Source of the DNA: Plectonema cf. radiosum LEGE 06105
Lineage (GTDB): Bacteria > Cyanobacteriota > Cyanobacteriia > Cyanobacteriales > Nostocaceae
Reading direction: 5' to 3'
NCBI RefSeq assembly: GCF_015207665.1
Contig: NZ_JADEWL010000025.1
Location: forward strand, 1-61,615
DNA: 61,615 nucleotides
The notes under the pieces were generated by a model, which did not search any database, had not been told where the DNA came from, and saw only the letters and a list, made by a program, of their open reading frames with translations. The position numbers and the translations under genes were made by a program. Below, piece by piece: positions 46,941 to 55,302 of the stretch (position 1 is the stretch's first letter; every line of letters starts with the position of its first letter).

Positions 46941-47735
46941 TTAATCCAAGTCACTAGCAGAATTAGAAACTGAATAATTACTACTGATTAACTGCTTCAT
47001 TGCCAACCACATAAATGGTGGAATTGTCTTTGTATATCTACTTCCAAGACGACGAGGTTCTTGCACCCATCTATACAACCATTCAAATCCAGACTCTCTG
47101 ATTATACGAGGAGCCCTTTTATGAAGCCCTGCATAAACTGGAAATGCTCCACCCAAACCAATCATCACTGCTTGAATTTTATCTTTATGTTCAGTCATCC
47201 ACTTTTCCTGTTTTGGACAGCCTAAAGATACAAACACTATCCCGGCACCACTCTCATTAATCTTTTTAATCAAAGCTTCGTCTTCAGTTTCTGTAAGCGG
47301 ACGAAATGGTAGCGGTTCCATTTCGGCAATTTTTAAGTCAGGATATTCTTTCTCTAACTTGCTTCTCATTCCGGAAAGAATTTGCGATTGAGAACCTACA
47401 AAATAGACACTAATATTCTGTTTTGGTGCTGATTTGCATATAGAAGCTAAAATATCCAACCCTGCAACTCTATCTTGATAAGTCGCTCCTAACTTTTTCA
47501 TCATCCAAACTAAAGGCATCCCATCCGGAGTTACCATATCAGCATCTTTTAATACTCTGGCAAACTCCGGGTTCCAGTGAGCTTCCATCAGCATATGTAC
47601 ATTAGCTACACACACTGTCTTACTTTCACGTTCACTTGCCCACTCAAGAATAGTTTTTATTTGCTCATCTAAACGCAAAGCAGTAATCGGAAAATCTAGC
47701 ACTTCCCGAGTCGGCAGAACAGATGCCTTCACCAT
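46941..47735 (-). CDS. WecG/TagA/CpsF family glycosyltransferase (GT26)
   Basis: A 264-residue protein with the family signatures: VANVHMLMEAHWNPEF, ADMVTPDGMPLVWMMK (about 85-100, with the catalytic Asp region) and IVFVSLGCPKQEKWM, followed by GGAFPVYAG and RAPRIIRESGFEWLYRW. GT26 enzymes add the second sugar to undecaprenyl-linked intermediates in wall teichoic acid and exopolysaccharide synthesis. It begins the minus-strand block. Confidence 0.92.
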   Translation of the reverse strand: MVKASVLPTREVLDFPITALRLDEQIKTILEWASERESKTVCVANVHMLMEAHWNPEFARVLKDADMVTPDGMPLVWMMKKLGATYQDRVAGLDILASICKSAPKQNISVYFVGSQSQILSGMRSKLEKEYPDLKIAEMEPLPFRPLTETEDEALIKKINESGAGIVFVSLGCPKQEKWMTEHKDKIQAVMIGLGGAFPVYAGLHKRAPRIIRESGFEWLYRWVQEPRRLGSRYTKTIPPFMWLAMKQLISSNYSVSNSASDLD

Positions 47736-48230
47736 AGGTCACTCCTTGTGTAACAACTTTAATAGCTAAGAGTATTCGACCAAACCACCGCTCTATAAAA
47801 AGTTTTGTTTTAGCCTTTTTTTACTTGCTTAAAACTCAGGGAATGGTCGTTACTTGACACAGGTGGATGCAGTGGCTTTTAGCGTTAATTTTAGCTTCCC
47901 TGGTAGTTACTTAATTATCTTACCTTACAGTATATTAGTTTACTAGTAAAAAACAGCACTTTCAGTTGTTTTGAGTAAACTTTATATTAACTTTACAAAA
48001 ATCAGAAGTTAAGTTTATAGTAGCATTACAATTACTACAAATTCTACTTATAAATACTAGTCAAAAATTTCATAAAAACCATGATAAATCGAGAAAAGCC
48101 TGTAAAAGAAGATTATTACTTGTAAAATAAATACTGATAAAAAATATTACAAATATTTTAAGTATTTATGAAAATATATTGCTCAAGTAACTAAACTACT
48201 TAGTTTTTAAATACTTGTATCAGACCTATC
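47736..48230. other. AT-rich intergenic region upstream of the GT26 gene
   Basis: About 500 bases, AT-rich, no clear ORF or repeat. It should contain the promoter for the second polysaccharide block. Confidence 0.45.
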
Positions 48231-48464
48231 CTATTTATTGTTAATCGCATAAAAATCTGCAAAAAAATGGGGGAAGATTGATTTTTCTTCCCCCTGTCTA
48301 TTATTCTTGGTATTCTCTTGTTTATTCTCTTCTTTACTCTTTTCTTTTAGCCTTTTTCGTAGCATTTGCTGCTGTTTTTTGAGTTGTCGCTTTCTCGCAG
48401 CACCACCTTTACCCTTATCATTTCTCCCTTGTTTGCGGGGAGACTCCCATCTTTTGAGTCGCAT
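48231..48464 (-). CDS. Small basic hypothetical protein
   Basis: A 77-residue protein; the first 45 residues (MRLKRWESPRKQGRND, then KGGAARKRQLKKQQQ) are very rich in Lys, Arg and Gln, suggesting nucleic-acid or ribosome binding. An AAGGA site lies about 9 bases upstream. The last 20 residues are translated through a hairpin that looks like the gene's own terminator (48261-48294), so the true end may be different or the gene may have lost an earlier stop. No family recognised. Confidence 0.5.
   Translation of the reverse strand: MRLKRWESPRKQGRNDKGKGGAARKRQLKKQQQMLRKRLKEKSKEENKQENTKNNRQGEEKSIFPHFFADFYAINNK
48261..48294 (-). terminator. Intrinsic terminator (minus strand), inside the small ORF 3' end
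   Basis: On the minus strand GGGGGAAGA pairs with TCTTCCCCC around an eight-base loop and is followed by ATTTTTTT. This is a textbook terminator; it lies before the stop codon of the small basic ORF. Confidence 0.75.
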
Positions 48465-49270
48465 GATTTAATTTCCTTTTTTTTGCTCTATCTATACTAA
48501 ATTTTTGTGTTTATTTTCTAAATTATAACATAACTTAAAGATATTAATCTCAGCTAATTCTTCTGATTAGATTTACTAATGATTTAACAATTTTAAATCA
48601 TTATATAAATTTGAAATGACAAAAAAATTTTATTTAATACCTATTTTGGTGATAATTTACAAAATTTTAGCAATAACCATAATTAGAAATTTTAGTAGTA
48701 AAAAATTGTCATTAATCCTACGTATTATTACTGCTTAATAATGCTCCCGGTTTATGATTATATCTTTAATATATATTATGGACTTTGACTATGATAATCA
48801 GACTAAAAATCCTCAGACAGATCAAAAAGATAATCTAAAAATTACCAATTCATTTAGTATTGTTGTTAACCGAATAAATTATTGGTTTAAATGTCAGTAC
48901 TCAGATTATTTTAAGTATAAATAGAATAAACATTCAAAATTTCCCATTCTCACTCCTAGTAATAAACCACAAAGGTAGTACTAAGATGAATACATCGTCT
49001 CTTGAATATTTTCCGGAAATCAATGTATAACTTTTAAAATAATCAAATGCAGTCGAGCAAACTGCCATAGGCGTTCACCTTACTGTGCGGCTTAGCCTTG
49101 CCCTTCGGCATCGCAATCCGATTTGAATATAAAGCTTATGGTTAGTACTCCGCCACATTAATTTTGGCGCAAGATACAGGCTGTTGTGGGATGGGTATCC
49201 CTGCCCGTCCGAATCTGCCTCATAAAGATGAAATATGCTGTATGAATTAACCTTAATACACTCAAATACC
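48465..49270. other. Gene-poor AT-rich region with half palindrome
   Basis: AT-rich DNA. A small frame is listed separately. At about 49139-49166 (ACTCCGCCACATTAATTTTGG) lies a half copy of the palindromic repeat seen in the lasso island. A minus-strand frame, 49075-49272, covers this repeat and is not supported. Confidence 0.5.
48778..48924 (+). CDS. Possible small protein (48 residues)
   Basis: A frame reading MDFDYDNQTKNPQTDQK and ending YSDYFKYK, polar first and aromatic later. Codon use is plausible, but there is no clear ribosome site and no recognised family. It may be a stump of a longer gene or non-coding. Confidence 0.2.
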   Translation: MDFDYDNQTKNPQTDQKDNLKITNSFSIVVNRINYWFKCQYSDYFKYK

Positions 49271-49304
49271 AAAAAAGCTTTTCTATTGATACTAGAAAAG
49301 CTTT
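49271..49304 (-). terminator. Terminator of tRNA-Leu(CAA)
   Basis: On the minus strand AAAGCTTTTCTA and TAGAAAAGCTTT form a 12-base-pair stem around GTATCAA, followed by a further run of T. It lies 45 bases after the tRNA 3' end. Confidence 0.8.
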
Positions 49305-49348
49305 AACTACAATATAATGCTCTATTTTAAACTATCAAATAATTGCAA

Positions 49349-49430
49349 TGGGCCGGGAGAGACTCGAACTCTCACACCTTTCGGTGGCAGATTTTGAGTC
49401 TGCTGCGTCTACCAATTTCGCCACCAGCCC
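49349..49430 (-). tRNA. tRNA-Leu (CAA)
   Basis: Reverse complement folds as a class II tRNA: acceptor GGGCTGG / CCGGCCC, anticodon stem GCAGA / TCTGC with loop CTCAAAA giving anticodon CAA, long variable arm (CACCGAAAGGTG) and T-arm with GTTCGAG. The first 22 bases of the tRNA also encode the last seven residues and stop of the M48 protease reading frame. Confidence 0.96.
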
Positions 49431-50299
49431 TTGGGTGCAACTTCATCATTATACCCTATTTTTGCTGAATGCAACAACTTTTCATAATCTTTACTGCTTG
49501 CCCACCGATCAATTTCTCTAGCACGCAGTACTGGTACGGGATGGGTGAGTTGTGCGGTTCTGGCAACTTTGACCATTTCTCCGAGTTCGTTCTTACTGAT
49601 ATCGTCGTAAGCGCGGGCTTGCTCGATAAAAGCATCAAGATTGAGTTGTGGTGCAATGGTGGGAGAACCACCGGCTAATTTCATCAACACCGACATGACG
49701 ACTTTGGGATCTTGAGTTGCTAACAATGCAGCGCGATCGCAAGTAAATTCTGCACAACGAACCCATTCCAAAAGTTGGGCTTGAATGGCTTGTGCCAAAA
49801 CTGCACCAACGGTAGGTACGGTTGTTGCAGCCAAAATCAATATATTGACTGGTGTGAGATAAACACTATGGTCACACTTAAGATGTCCTAACTCATGAGC
49901 AATTACTGCTTGAGTTTCTTGGGGTGTGAGCATATCAATTAAGGAAGTGTGCAGCACCACAAAAGGTTGCTTACCGCGCATCGCAAAAGTATAAGCATTG
50001 GGAGCCGGATGTTGCTTAATGTAGAGTTGGGGAGGTTCAATATCAAGTATTTTACAGGCTTCTAACAAAAGTTTGTGTAGATCGGGTAGTTGTTTATCAC
50101 TGACCAAAACGCTAGAAGCAATATTTTCTACATAAAAAACTTGTTCTGCCACCGGACCTAAAAAATTCCGTACCATCATATCAATACCAGGAATCTGCTT
50201 AAGCGCTTCGGTAGCTTCTTTATCCAGAGGATGACGAAAATAGTCTGCTTTCAGACCGATTAATTGGGATTTTGCGAATGAGGACATGGGAAGTTGCAA
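49409..50299 (-). CDS. M48-family metallopeptidase
   Basis: A 296-residue protein with the zinc motif VIAHELGHLKCDH (about 145-157; His, Glu, His) and the downstream EFTCDRAALL Glu ligand. A hydrophobic segment after the active site (about 160-185) would anchor it in the membrane, as in HtpX/Ste24-like enzymes that degrade misfolded membrane proteins. Start at Met1 or Met5. The reading frame runs 22 bases into the tRNA-Leu gene, so the last residues GWWRNW and the TAG stop come from the tRNA acceptor and D-arm. Confidence 0.88.
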   Translation of the reverse strand: MQLPMSSFAKSQLIGLKADYFRHPLDKEATEALKQIPGIDMMVRNFLGPVAEQVFYVENIASSVLVSDKQLPDLHKLLLEACKILDIEPPQLYIKQHPAPNAYTFAMRGKQPFVVLHTSLIDMLTPQETQAVIAHELGHLKCDHSVYLTPVNILILAATTVPTVGAVLAQAIQAQLLEWVRCAEFTCDRAALLATQDPKVVMSVLMKLAGGSPTIAPQLNLDAFIEQARAYDDISKNELGEMVKVARTAQLTHPVPVLRAREIDRWASSKDYEKLLHSAKIGYNDEVAPKGWWRNW

Positions 50300-50461
50300 G
50301 CTCTACTAAAACGAAACTATGTTTTGGGGCTAGTCATACAACAAGTCCCTGACAAATAGTATAACGACTAGTAAGGTAGACGAGCCACCGTCCCTACTTG
50401 TTCGTTACTAGTTATCCCAATTACAAGATTGAGTAACTAACCAGGGTTAAGAAACCTCTTC

Positions 50462-50529
50462 GTAGGTTGGGCTAAGCGAAGCGCAGCCCAACGCGGATGT
50501 TGGGTTTCACTCCGTTCAACCCAACCTAC
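50462..50529. repeat. GTAGGTTGGG inverted-repeat element, copy 2
   Basis: GTAGGTTGGGCT at one end and TTCAACCCAACCTAC at the other flank a short GC-rich body. Shorter relative of the element at 28936-29052. Confidence 0.85.
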
Positions 50530-50556
50530 AATTGCTTCATCCCGATGAACAAGCAA

Positions 50557-51951
50557 TTATCCAGAAATAGAAGCAGCTCCATTAGTATCTTGAATGGAAT
50601 TTTCTACATCTGCTTCAACCTTTTCTATACGCTCGATTTTTGCGCCTATTTTCTGCAATTTTAAATCGAGTCTATCGTAACCACGGTCAAGGTAATTCAA
50701 TCCCTTAATTGTAGTTTCACCGCTTGCGGCCAAACCAGCTACCACCATAGCAGCAGCGGCTCGTAAGTCAGTACCTTCCACAGGTGCGCCAGACAGTTCC
50801 GATACTCCTCTCACAAAGGCAGAATTACCTTTGACACGAATATCTGCTCCCAAGCGATTTAATTCGGAAGCATGACGCAAACGGTTTTCAAATACGGTTT
50901 CATTAATGATACTATCGCCGTTGGCAATGGCTAGCAAGGACATAAACTGCGCTTGCATATCCGTGGGAAAACCTGGATGAGGCATAGTATCAATGTCTGT
51001 TGCCTTTAAAATTTCCGCCGGTTTAATACGTAAACAATCTCGTGCTTCTTCAATTATAGGTACTCCAATTTCCTGCAATTTGGCAATTATCGGCATTAAA
51101 TGCTCTGGCATTACAGGTGATAAAATTAATTCCGAACGAGTGATTGCTGCTGCAATTAAAAATGTACCAGCTTCGATACGGTCGGGAATTACGTTGTAAT
51201 CGGTAGAATGTAATTGAGTAACCCCTTGAATCACAATTTTACTGGTTCCGGCTCCTTCAATTTTGGCACCCATCGAGATACAAAAGTTTGCCAAATCCTC
51301 CACTTCTGGTTCTCGTGCGGCGTTTTCAATAATCGTTTCACCGTCTGCTAAAGTCGCAGCCATCATTAATGTTTCGGTCGCTCCAACGCTGGGAAGGTCT
51401 AAGTAAATTTTGGCACCTTTAAGTCTGCGACTGCCATCGCTAACGCGAGCATTACAAATACCATGTTCGATTTGAACTTCGGCTCCCATTGCTTGCAAAC
51501 CCCGGACGTGAAGGTCTACAGGTCTTGCTCCAATAGCACAACCGCCGGGTAAAGGCATTTGCGCTTCTCCCAACCTTGCTAAAAGCGGACCGATCGCAAA
51601 GAAACTTGCTCTCAACTGAGTAACTAACTCGTAAGGAGCTTTGGAGGTAGTAATTTCACTGGCGTTTATGTCTATAATATTGCCATGACGTTGCAGACGC
51701 ATACCCAAAGCCGACAAAACTTCACCCATCCGCGATACGTCTGCTAATAAAGGAACGTTACGGATGCGACAATCTCCCGAACATAGCAAAGCCCCAGCCA
51801 TCAGCACTAAAGCAGAATTTTTAGCTCCGCTAATCGTTACATGACCTTCTAAATTCCGTCCACCCAACACTTTCAAGACTGAGGAGTCTGCTAAAGGAGA
51901 TGAATTTGTCTTTGGGAAACCGTTAGAAGTATTAATAATCCTATCCTCCAT
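50557..51951 (-). CDS. murA: UDP-N-acetylglucosamine 1-carboxyvinyltransferase MurA
   Basis: A 464-residue enzyme of the EPSP synthase fold that transfers enolpyruvate to UDP-GlcNAc, the first committed step of peptidoglycan synthesis. [20 protein letters not shown] carries the conserved Lys-Asn pair; [15 protein letters not shown] holds the catalytic, fosfomycin-reactive Cys. Later DRIEAGTF and [12 protein letters not shown] are further family signatures. The first 25 residues are a non-conserved N-terminal extension common in cyanobacterial forms. Confidence 0.96.
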   Translation of the reverse strand: MEDRIINTSNGFPKTNSSPLADSSVLKVLGGRNLEGHVTISGAKNSALVLMAGALLCSGDCRIRNVPLLADVSRMGEVLSALGMRLQRHGNIIDINASEITTSKAPYELVTQLRASFFAIGPLLARLGEAQMPLPGGCAIGARPVDLHVRGLQAMGAEVQIEHGICNARVSDGSRRLKGAKIYLDLPSVGATETLMMAATLADGETIIENAAREPEVEDLANFCISMGAKIEGAGTSKIVIQGVTQLHSTDYNVIPDRIEAGTFLIAAAITRSELILSPVMPEHLMPIIAKLQEIGVPIIEEARDCLRIKPAEILKATDIDTMPHPGFPTDMQAQFMSLLAIANGDSIINETVFENRLRHASELNRLGADIRVKGNSAFVRGVSELSGAPVEGTDLRAAAAMVVAGLAASGETTIKGLNYLDRGYDRLDLKLQKIGAKIERIEKVEADVENSIQDTNGAASISG

Positions 51952-52185
51952 ACAGAAGAAGTTAATGAATTTTATAAAGAAAGCAAGTTGGTTTTGATTC
52001 TACAGTAAAGATTCCATTTGTCTACATATCGGTGATACATATACTCAGGAATCGGGGACTACCGACGATGCGGTTATCTCCAGAGCAATCGAGCTATTTT
52101 CTTTTTCCCAATATTTTCTTCCCAGAATTATTAACTTGACAAAACTAAATAATTAAGTAAAAATGAAAAACTGTCAACTTTCTTT

Positions 52186-52269
52186 GCGGGACTGGCGGAA
52201 TTGGTAGACGCGCTAGATTCAGGTTCTAGTGCCTCACAAGGCTTCCGGGTTCAAGTCCCGGGTTCCGCA
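52186..52269 (+). tRNA. tRNA-Leu (CAG)
   Basis: Class II cloverleaf: acceptor GCGGGAC / GTTCCGC with A discriminator, D-arm GGCGGAATTGGTAGACGC, anticodon stem CTAGA / TCTAG with loop TTCAGGT giving anticodon CAG, variable arm and T-arm CCGGG-TTCAAGT-CCCGG. CCA is not encoded. Confidence 0.96.
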
Positions 52270-52274
52270 TTTTA

Positions 52275-52395
52275 GAAAGGCAAGAGGGAAAAGGGAGTAG
52301 GGAGCAGGCAAGAGGGAAGAGGGAGCAGGGGAAAATAAGGCAAGAGGGAAAAGGGAGTAGGGAGCAGGGAAAAGGGAGTAGGGAGCAGGGGAAAA
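52275..52395. repeat. Purine-rich tandem repeats
   Basis: Irregular repeats of GGGAAAAGGGAGTAGGGAGC and GGCAAGAGGGAA between tRNA-Leu and the RNA methyltransferase gene. Non-coding. Confidence 0.85.
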
Positions 52396-52432
52396 TATTT
52401 ATAATCTAAAATCTAAAATCTAAAATCCAAAA

Positions 52433-53224
52433 TTGAATGTGCTGAGTAGTTTACAAAATCCTCTGGTAAAACAAATTCGCAAGCTCCACTCTACCAAAGA
52501 AAGGCATAAGCAGCAGTTATTTTTGTTAGAAGGGACGCATTTATTGCAAGAAGCTTGCACCCTTGATTATCCCTTGGATATTGTCTGCTGCACTTTGCAG
52601 TGGCAAGCAACCCATGAACAACTTTGGCAGCAAATTGTGGACAAGTGCGATCGCGCTGTTGTTGTTAGCGAGGATGTAATCAAAACATTAGCTACCACCG
52701 TACAACCGGATGGTGTGGTAGCAACAGCCAAACGGGGATATCAGATTAGGGAAATACCCTTTAGCGGCTTGCAAATAGCGCTGGAAGCTGTACAAGATCC
52801 CGGTAATCTAGGAACTATCATTCGTACCGCTGCTGCTGCTGGAGCATCGGGTTTGTGGTTAAGTCAGAATAGTGTAGATTTAGATAATCCCAAGGTATTG
52901 CGTGCTAGCGCTGGACAATGGTTTCGATTGCCGATGCAGGTAACTGAGGATTTGAGCGCAACAGTAATCACAGCTAAACTCGCTGGTATACAAGTAATTG
53001 CAACTTTACCAACTGCAAATTTAACTTATTGGCAGGTAGATTGGCAAAAACCAAGTTTAATTTTATTGGGTAATGAAGGTGCTGGGCTATCGACTGAGTT
53101 AGCAGAAATGGCAGATTTAAACGTGAAAATTCCGCTTCAACCAGGGGTAGAATCCTTAAATGTAGCGATTACAGCCGCCTTAATTTTATACGAAGCACAG
53201 CGTCAAAAAAATTATACATTTTGA
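52433..53224 (+). CDS. TrmH/SpoU-family RNA 2'-O-methyltransferase
   Basis: A 263-residue SPOUT enzyme: substrate-binding N-terminal domain (FLLEGTHLLQEA), then ALEAVQDPGNLGTIIRTAAA, LLGNEGAGLS and IPLQPGVESLNVAITAALIL, the three knot motifs with AdoMet-binding residues. It should 2'-O-methylate rRNA or tRNA. The start is uncertain: TTG at 52433 gives MNVLSSLQNP, while GTG at 52439 is an alternative; no ATG fits. Confidence 0.92.
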   Translation: MNVLSSLQNPLVKQIRKLHSTKERHKQQLFLLEGTHLLQEACTLDYPLDIVCCTLQWQATHEQLWQQIVDKCDRAVVVSEDVIKTLATTVQPDGVVATAKRGYQIREIPFSGLQIALEAVQDPGNLGTIIRTAAAAGASGLWLSQNSVDLDNPKVLRASAGQWFRLPMQVTEDLSATVITAKLAGIQVIATLPTANLTYWQVDWQKPSLILLGNEGAGLSTELAEMADLNVKIPLQPGVESLNVAITAALILYEAQRQKNYTF

Positions 53225-53232
53225 ATTCAAGT

Positions 53233-53475
53233 TTATTTATCTTTATCTTTACTTTGAAAATATTGTTCAATATCAGCTACCGCATCTTCCCAATCAGCTA
53301 AATCAAATATTGGTGAATCCTCAACAGTTTGTTCTTCAAGAATGGGATCGACTGCTAATTCCGGTGCAATCTGTTCTTCTGTTTGATTTTCTTCTAACAA
53401 ATGTTGCAAATGCTCTAAAGTTTCTTGGAACTCTTTTGCAGCACTTTGACGTTTTCCTTGCTCGTTTTGCTCCAT
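53233..53475 (-). CDS. Small acidic hypothetical protein
   Basis: An 80-residue acidic protein, mostly helical: QETLEHLQHLLEE (a likely coiled coil), then PIFDLADWEDAVADIEQYFQ. I expect relatives in other cyanobacteria but recognise no function. It is convergent with the RNA methyltransferase gene, only 8 bases away. Confidence 0.7.
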   Translation of the reverse strand: MEQNEQGKRQSAAKEFQETLEHLQHLLEENQTEEQIAPELAVDPILEEQTVEDSPIFDLADWEDAVADIEQYFQSKDKDK

Positions 53476-53882
53476 AATAAATATCTCGTTTCAGATTAAT
53501 CCTTTATATCATGTCCGGTTAAATACTATAAAGGGAATAGGGAATAACAACTAATCATCCGCACATGATATTAATACACTAATCGTCACAGGGAGAATTA
53601 CATAATTTATCAGTGTATTTGTTTATAAGAATCTAACCTCAGAATGCGTTTAAATTCTGCTTACTGAGATAAAATACGCAATAATAGTTACTATTATATA
53701 AATTAGGCTTGTATCTAAGGTGTATTCTAGGCAGTTATTACGAGATTATATAAGCCGTATCAACACTGAAGTCGATTGTATCTTTTGTCGATTATTAATT
53801 GAATATAGCGCTGTTACCCAAGTCTTAATTGATTGAGTAATACAGCTTTTATGAAATTGTTTTTAGAAGGGAGACTTGAATA
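53476..53882. other. Intergenic region upstream of the peptidoglycan-binding protein
   Basis: About 400 AT-rich bases between divergent genes. No RNA gene or repeat array recognised. The plus-strand gene has a strong GAAGGGAG ribosome site just before its ATG. Confidence 0.5.
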
Positions 53883-54404
53883 ATGAATCGTTTTGCTTTG
53901 AAATCTTCTCGCTGGATTTTGTCTGCTGCTATAGTTTGCTCGATTGTAGGTGTAGCAAGTTCTGCTCAAGCACTTGTAATGAAAAGAGGTTCCACTGGTT
54001 ACAACGTCAGAATTATCCAAAATACCCTTAAATCACAAGGTTTCATGTCCAGCAGCGTCAACTCTACGGGATACTACGGTTCAATTACACAAAGAGCTGT
54101 AATGAATTTTCAACGCGCTCGCGGTTTAAGAGCAGACGGTGTAGTTGGATCTCAAACCCTCAGAGCAATGGGATTAGCTGGTACAGGTGGTTCCATAGAC
54201 TCCTCTCCAGCAGGTACCAAAGCAATTGTGAGAGTTAGTAATTTTCTGAATGTACGTTCCGGGCCTGGTACTGGTTACAGCGTTAAACGGAGATTATCTT
54301 CTGGAGAAGGAATTTTCATCTTCGCTGAAAGTAACAACGGTTGGTATAGAATTTCCAACGGAAACGAATGGGTACACTCTCGATATATCGAAAGAACCAA
54401 CTAA
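53883..54404 (+). CDS. Secreted peptidoglycan-binding and SH3b-domain protein
   Basis: A 173-residue protein. Signal peptide about 1-30 (SRWILSAAIVCSIVGVASSAQA), peptidoglycan-binding domain 1 (about 33-98; YNVRIIQNTLKSQGF and TQRAVMNFQRARGL followed by DGVVGSQTLRAMG), then a bacterial SH3 domain (about 113-172; LNVRSGPGTGYSVKRRLSSG and WYRISNGNEWVHSRYI). It should bind the cell wall, but has no catalytic domain. A hairpin terminator follows. Confidence 0.9.
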   Translation: MNRFALKSSRWILSAAIVCSIVGVASSAQALVMKRGSTGYNVRIIQNTLKSQGFMSSSVNSTGYYGSITQRAVMNFQRARGLRADGVVGSQTLRAMGLAGTGGSIDSSPAGTKAIVRVSNFLNVRSGPGTGYSVKRRLSSGEGIFIFAESNNGWYRISNGNEWVHSRYIERTN

Positions 54405-54452
54405 TAATAAAAAACTTGATATCCTAACAAAATTTAACAGATTTTCACTATT

Positions 54453-54480
54453 AGCCTAGAGTTATAACTCTGGGCTTTAT
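54453..54480 (+). terminator. Intrinsic terminator
   Basis: AGCC-T-AGAGTT and AACTCT-G-GGCT form a stem around AT, followed by TTTAT; located 48 bases after the peptidoglycan-binding gene. Confidence 0.75.
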
Positions 54481-54550
54481 AGTGTAATTTAATATTCATC
54501 CGAAAAGCCTATCATAACTAGATTAAGTTTAAAGAAACTAAGTATACACT

Positions 54551-54820
54551 TTATTCTTGCTCTTGCTCTAGTAACCTATCAAGCTTATTCTCTATCGTAT
54601 TCAGTTTTCTCAGAATAGTAGGACGGTGATTATCTAAAGAAACTAATAAGTTAGTGACACCTTCTTGTATATTTGCTAACCGTTCTACTGCACTTTGAAG
54701 CTGTACCATACCGGAGCGCAATTCTTGACGCTCAAATCTAGCTTCAGTCATTGCATCTAACATAGCTTGAGCAGTTCTAGCATTACTCTCAACTAGCTGT
54801 TGAAGTTCTTCATTTGTCAT
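54551..54820 (-). CDS. Small coiled-coil hypothetical protein
   Basis: An 89-residue helical protein: LQQLVESNARTAQAMLDAM, MVQLQSAVERLANIQEGV and ILRKLNTIENKLDRLLEQE have heptad spacing, so a coiled coil is likely. Similar small proteins are frequent in Nostocales genomes; function unknown. Confidence 0.7.
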   Translation of the reverse strand: MTNEELQQLVESNARTAQAMLDAMTEARFERQELRSGMVQLQSAVERLANIQEGVTNLLVSLDNHRPTILRKLNTIENKLDRLLEQEQE

Positions 54821-55302
54821 TTCGCTTACTTGTTAAACTTTTATGATTATTTACTCTTTTATTTCCTCTATTATATTCAATCAAATTTTTAAATAAAAAA
54901 TATCGGCATTGCAGAATCCGGGTATGAATTTAGATTTTGAGACGTTACAGTGTAACGTCTCTACACAAGTTTAGGTTATCGATAAAATTTGATATGACCT
55001 TGCGGTCACGCTCCGCTAACATACTTGTTTTCGGCAATACCAAACATATATATTTACTCCCTTCCTTCTCAGCGTCACTTTGCGCTAGCCTTCGCGTACC
55101 TTTGCGTTTAAAAAACTATATTTATTATAATTTGCTAATATTTTTAAAAAACTATTTCTACAACCATTAAACCACTCTTCATCCGACAAAAACTTCAATA
55201 TATCATAGTAAAAATACTGAAGCGCCATGTTCATAATAAAAGTTATATTCAAAACTCGGCATAAAAAGTGTGCAAGGAAAAGGGTGTATCTATCTACTTA
55301 TT
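54821..55302. other. Intergenic region with dispersed repeats
   Basis: Contains copy 3 of the TTACAGTGTAAC element (54918-54994) and a CTTTGCGCTAGCC / ACCTTTGCGTTT segment (about 55075-55110) of the CGCAAAG family. A plus-strand frame 54937-55170 is repeat translation. Confidence 0.6.
54918..54994 (+). repeat. Dispersed TTACAGTGTAAC repeat, copy 3
   Basis: CCGGGTATGAATTTAGATTT, a GAGACGTTACA / TGTAACGTCTC palindrome and TAGGTTATCGATAAAATTTG; nearly the same as copies at 24895-24970 and 26282-26376. Confidence 0.88.

Noticed and set aside
49075-49272. 65-codon minus-strand ORF
   Set aside because: Covers a half palindrome and other repeat DNA and runs into the tRNA terminator.
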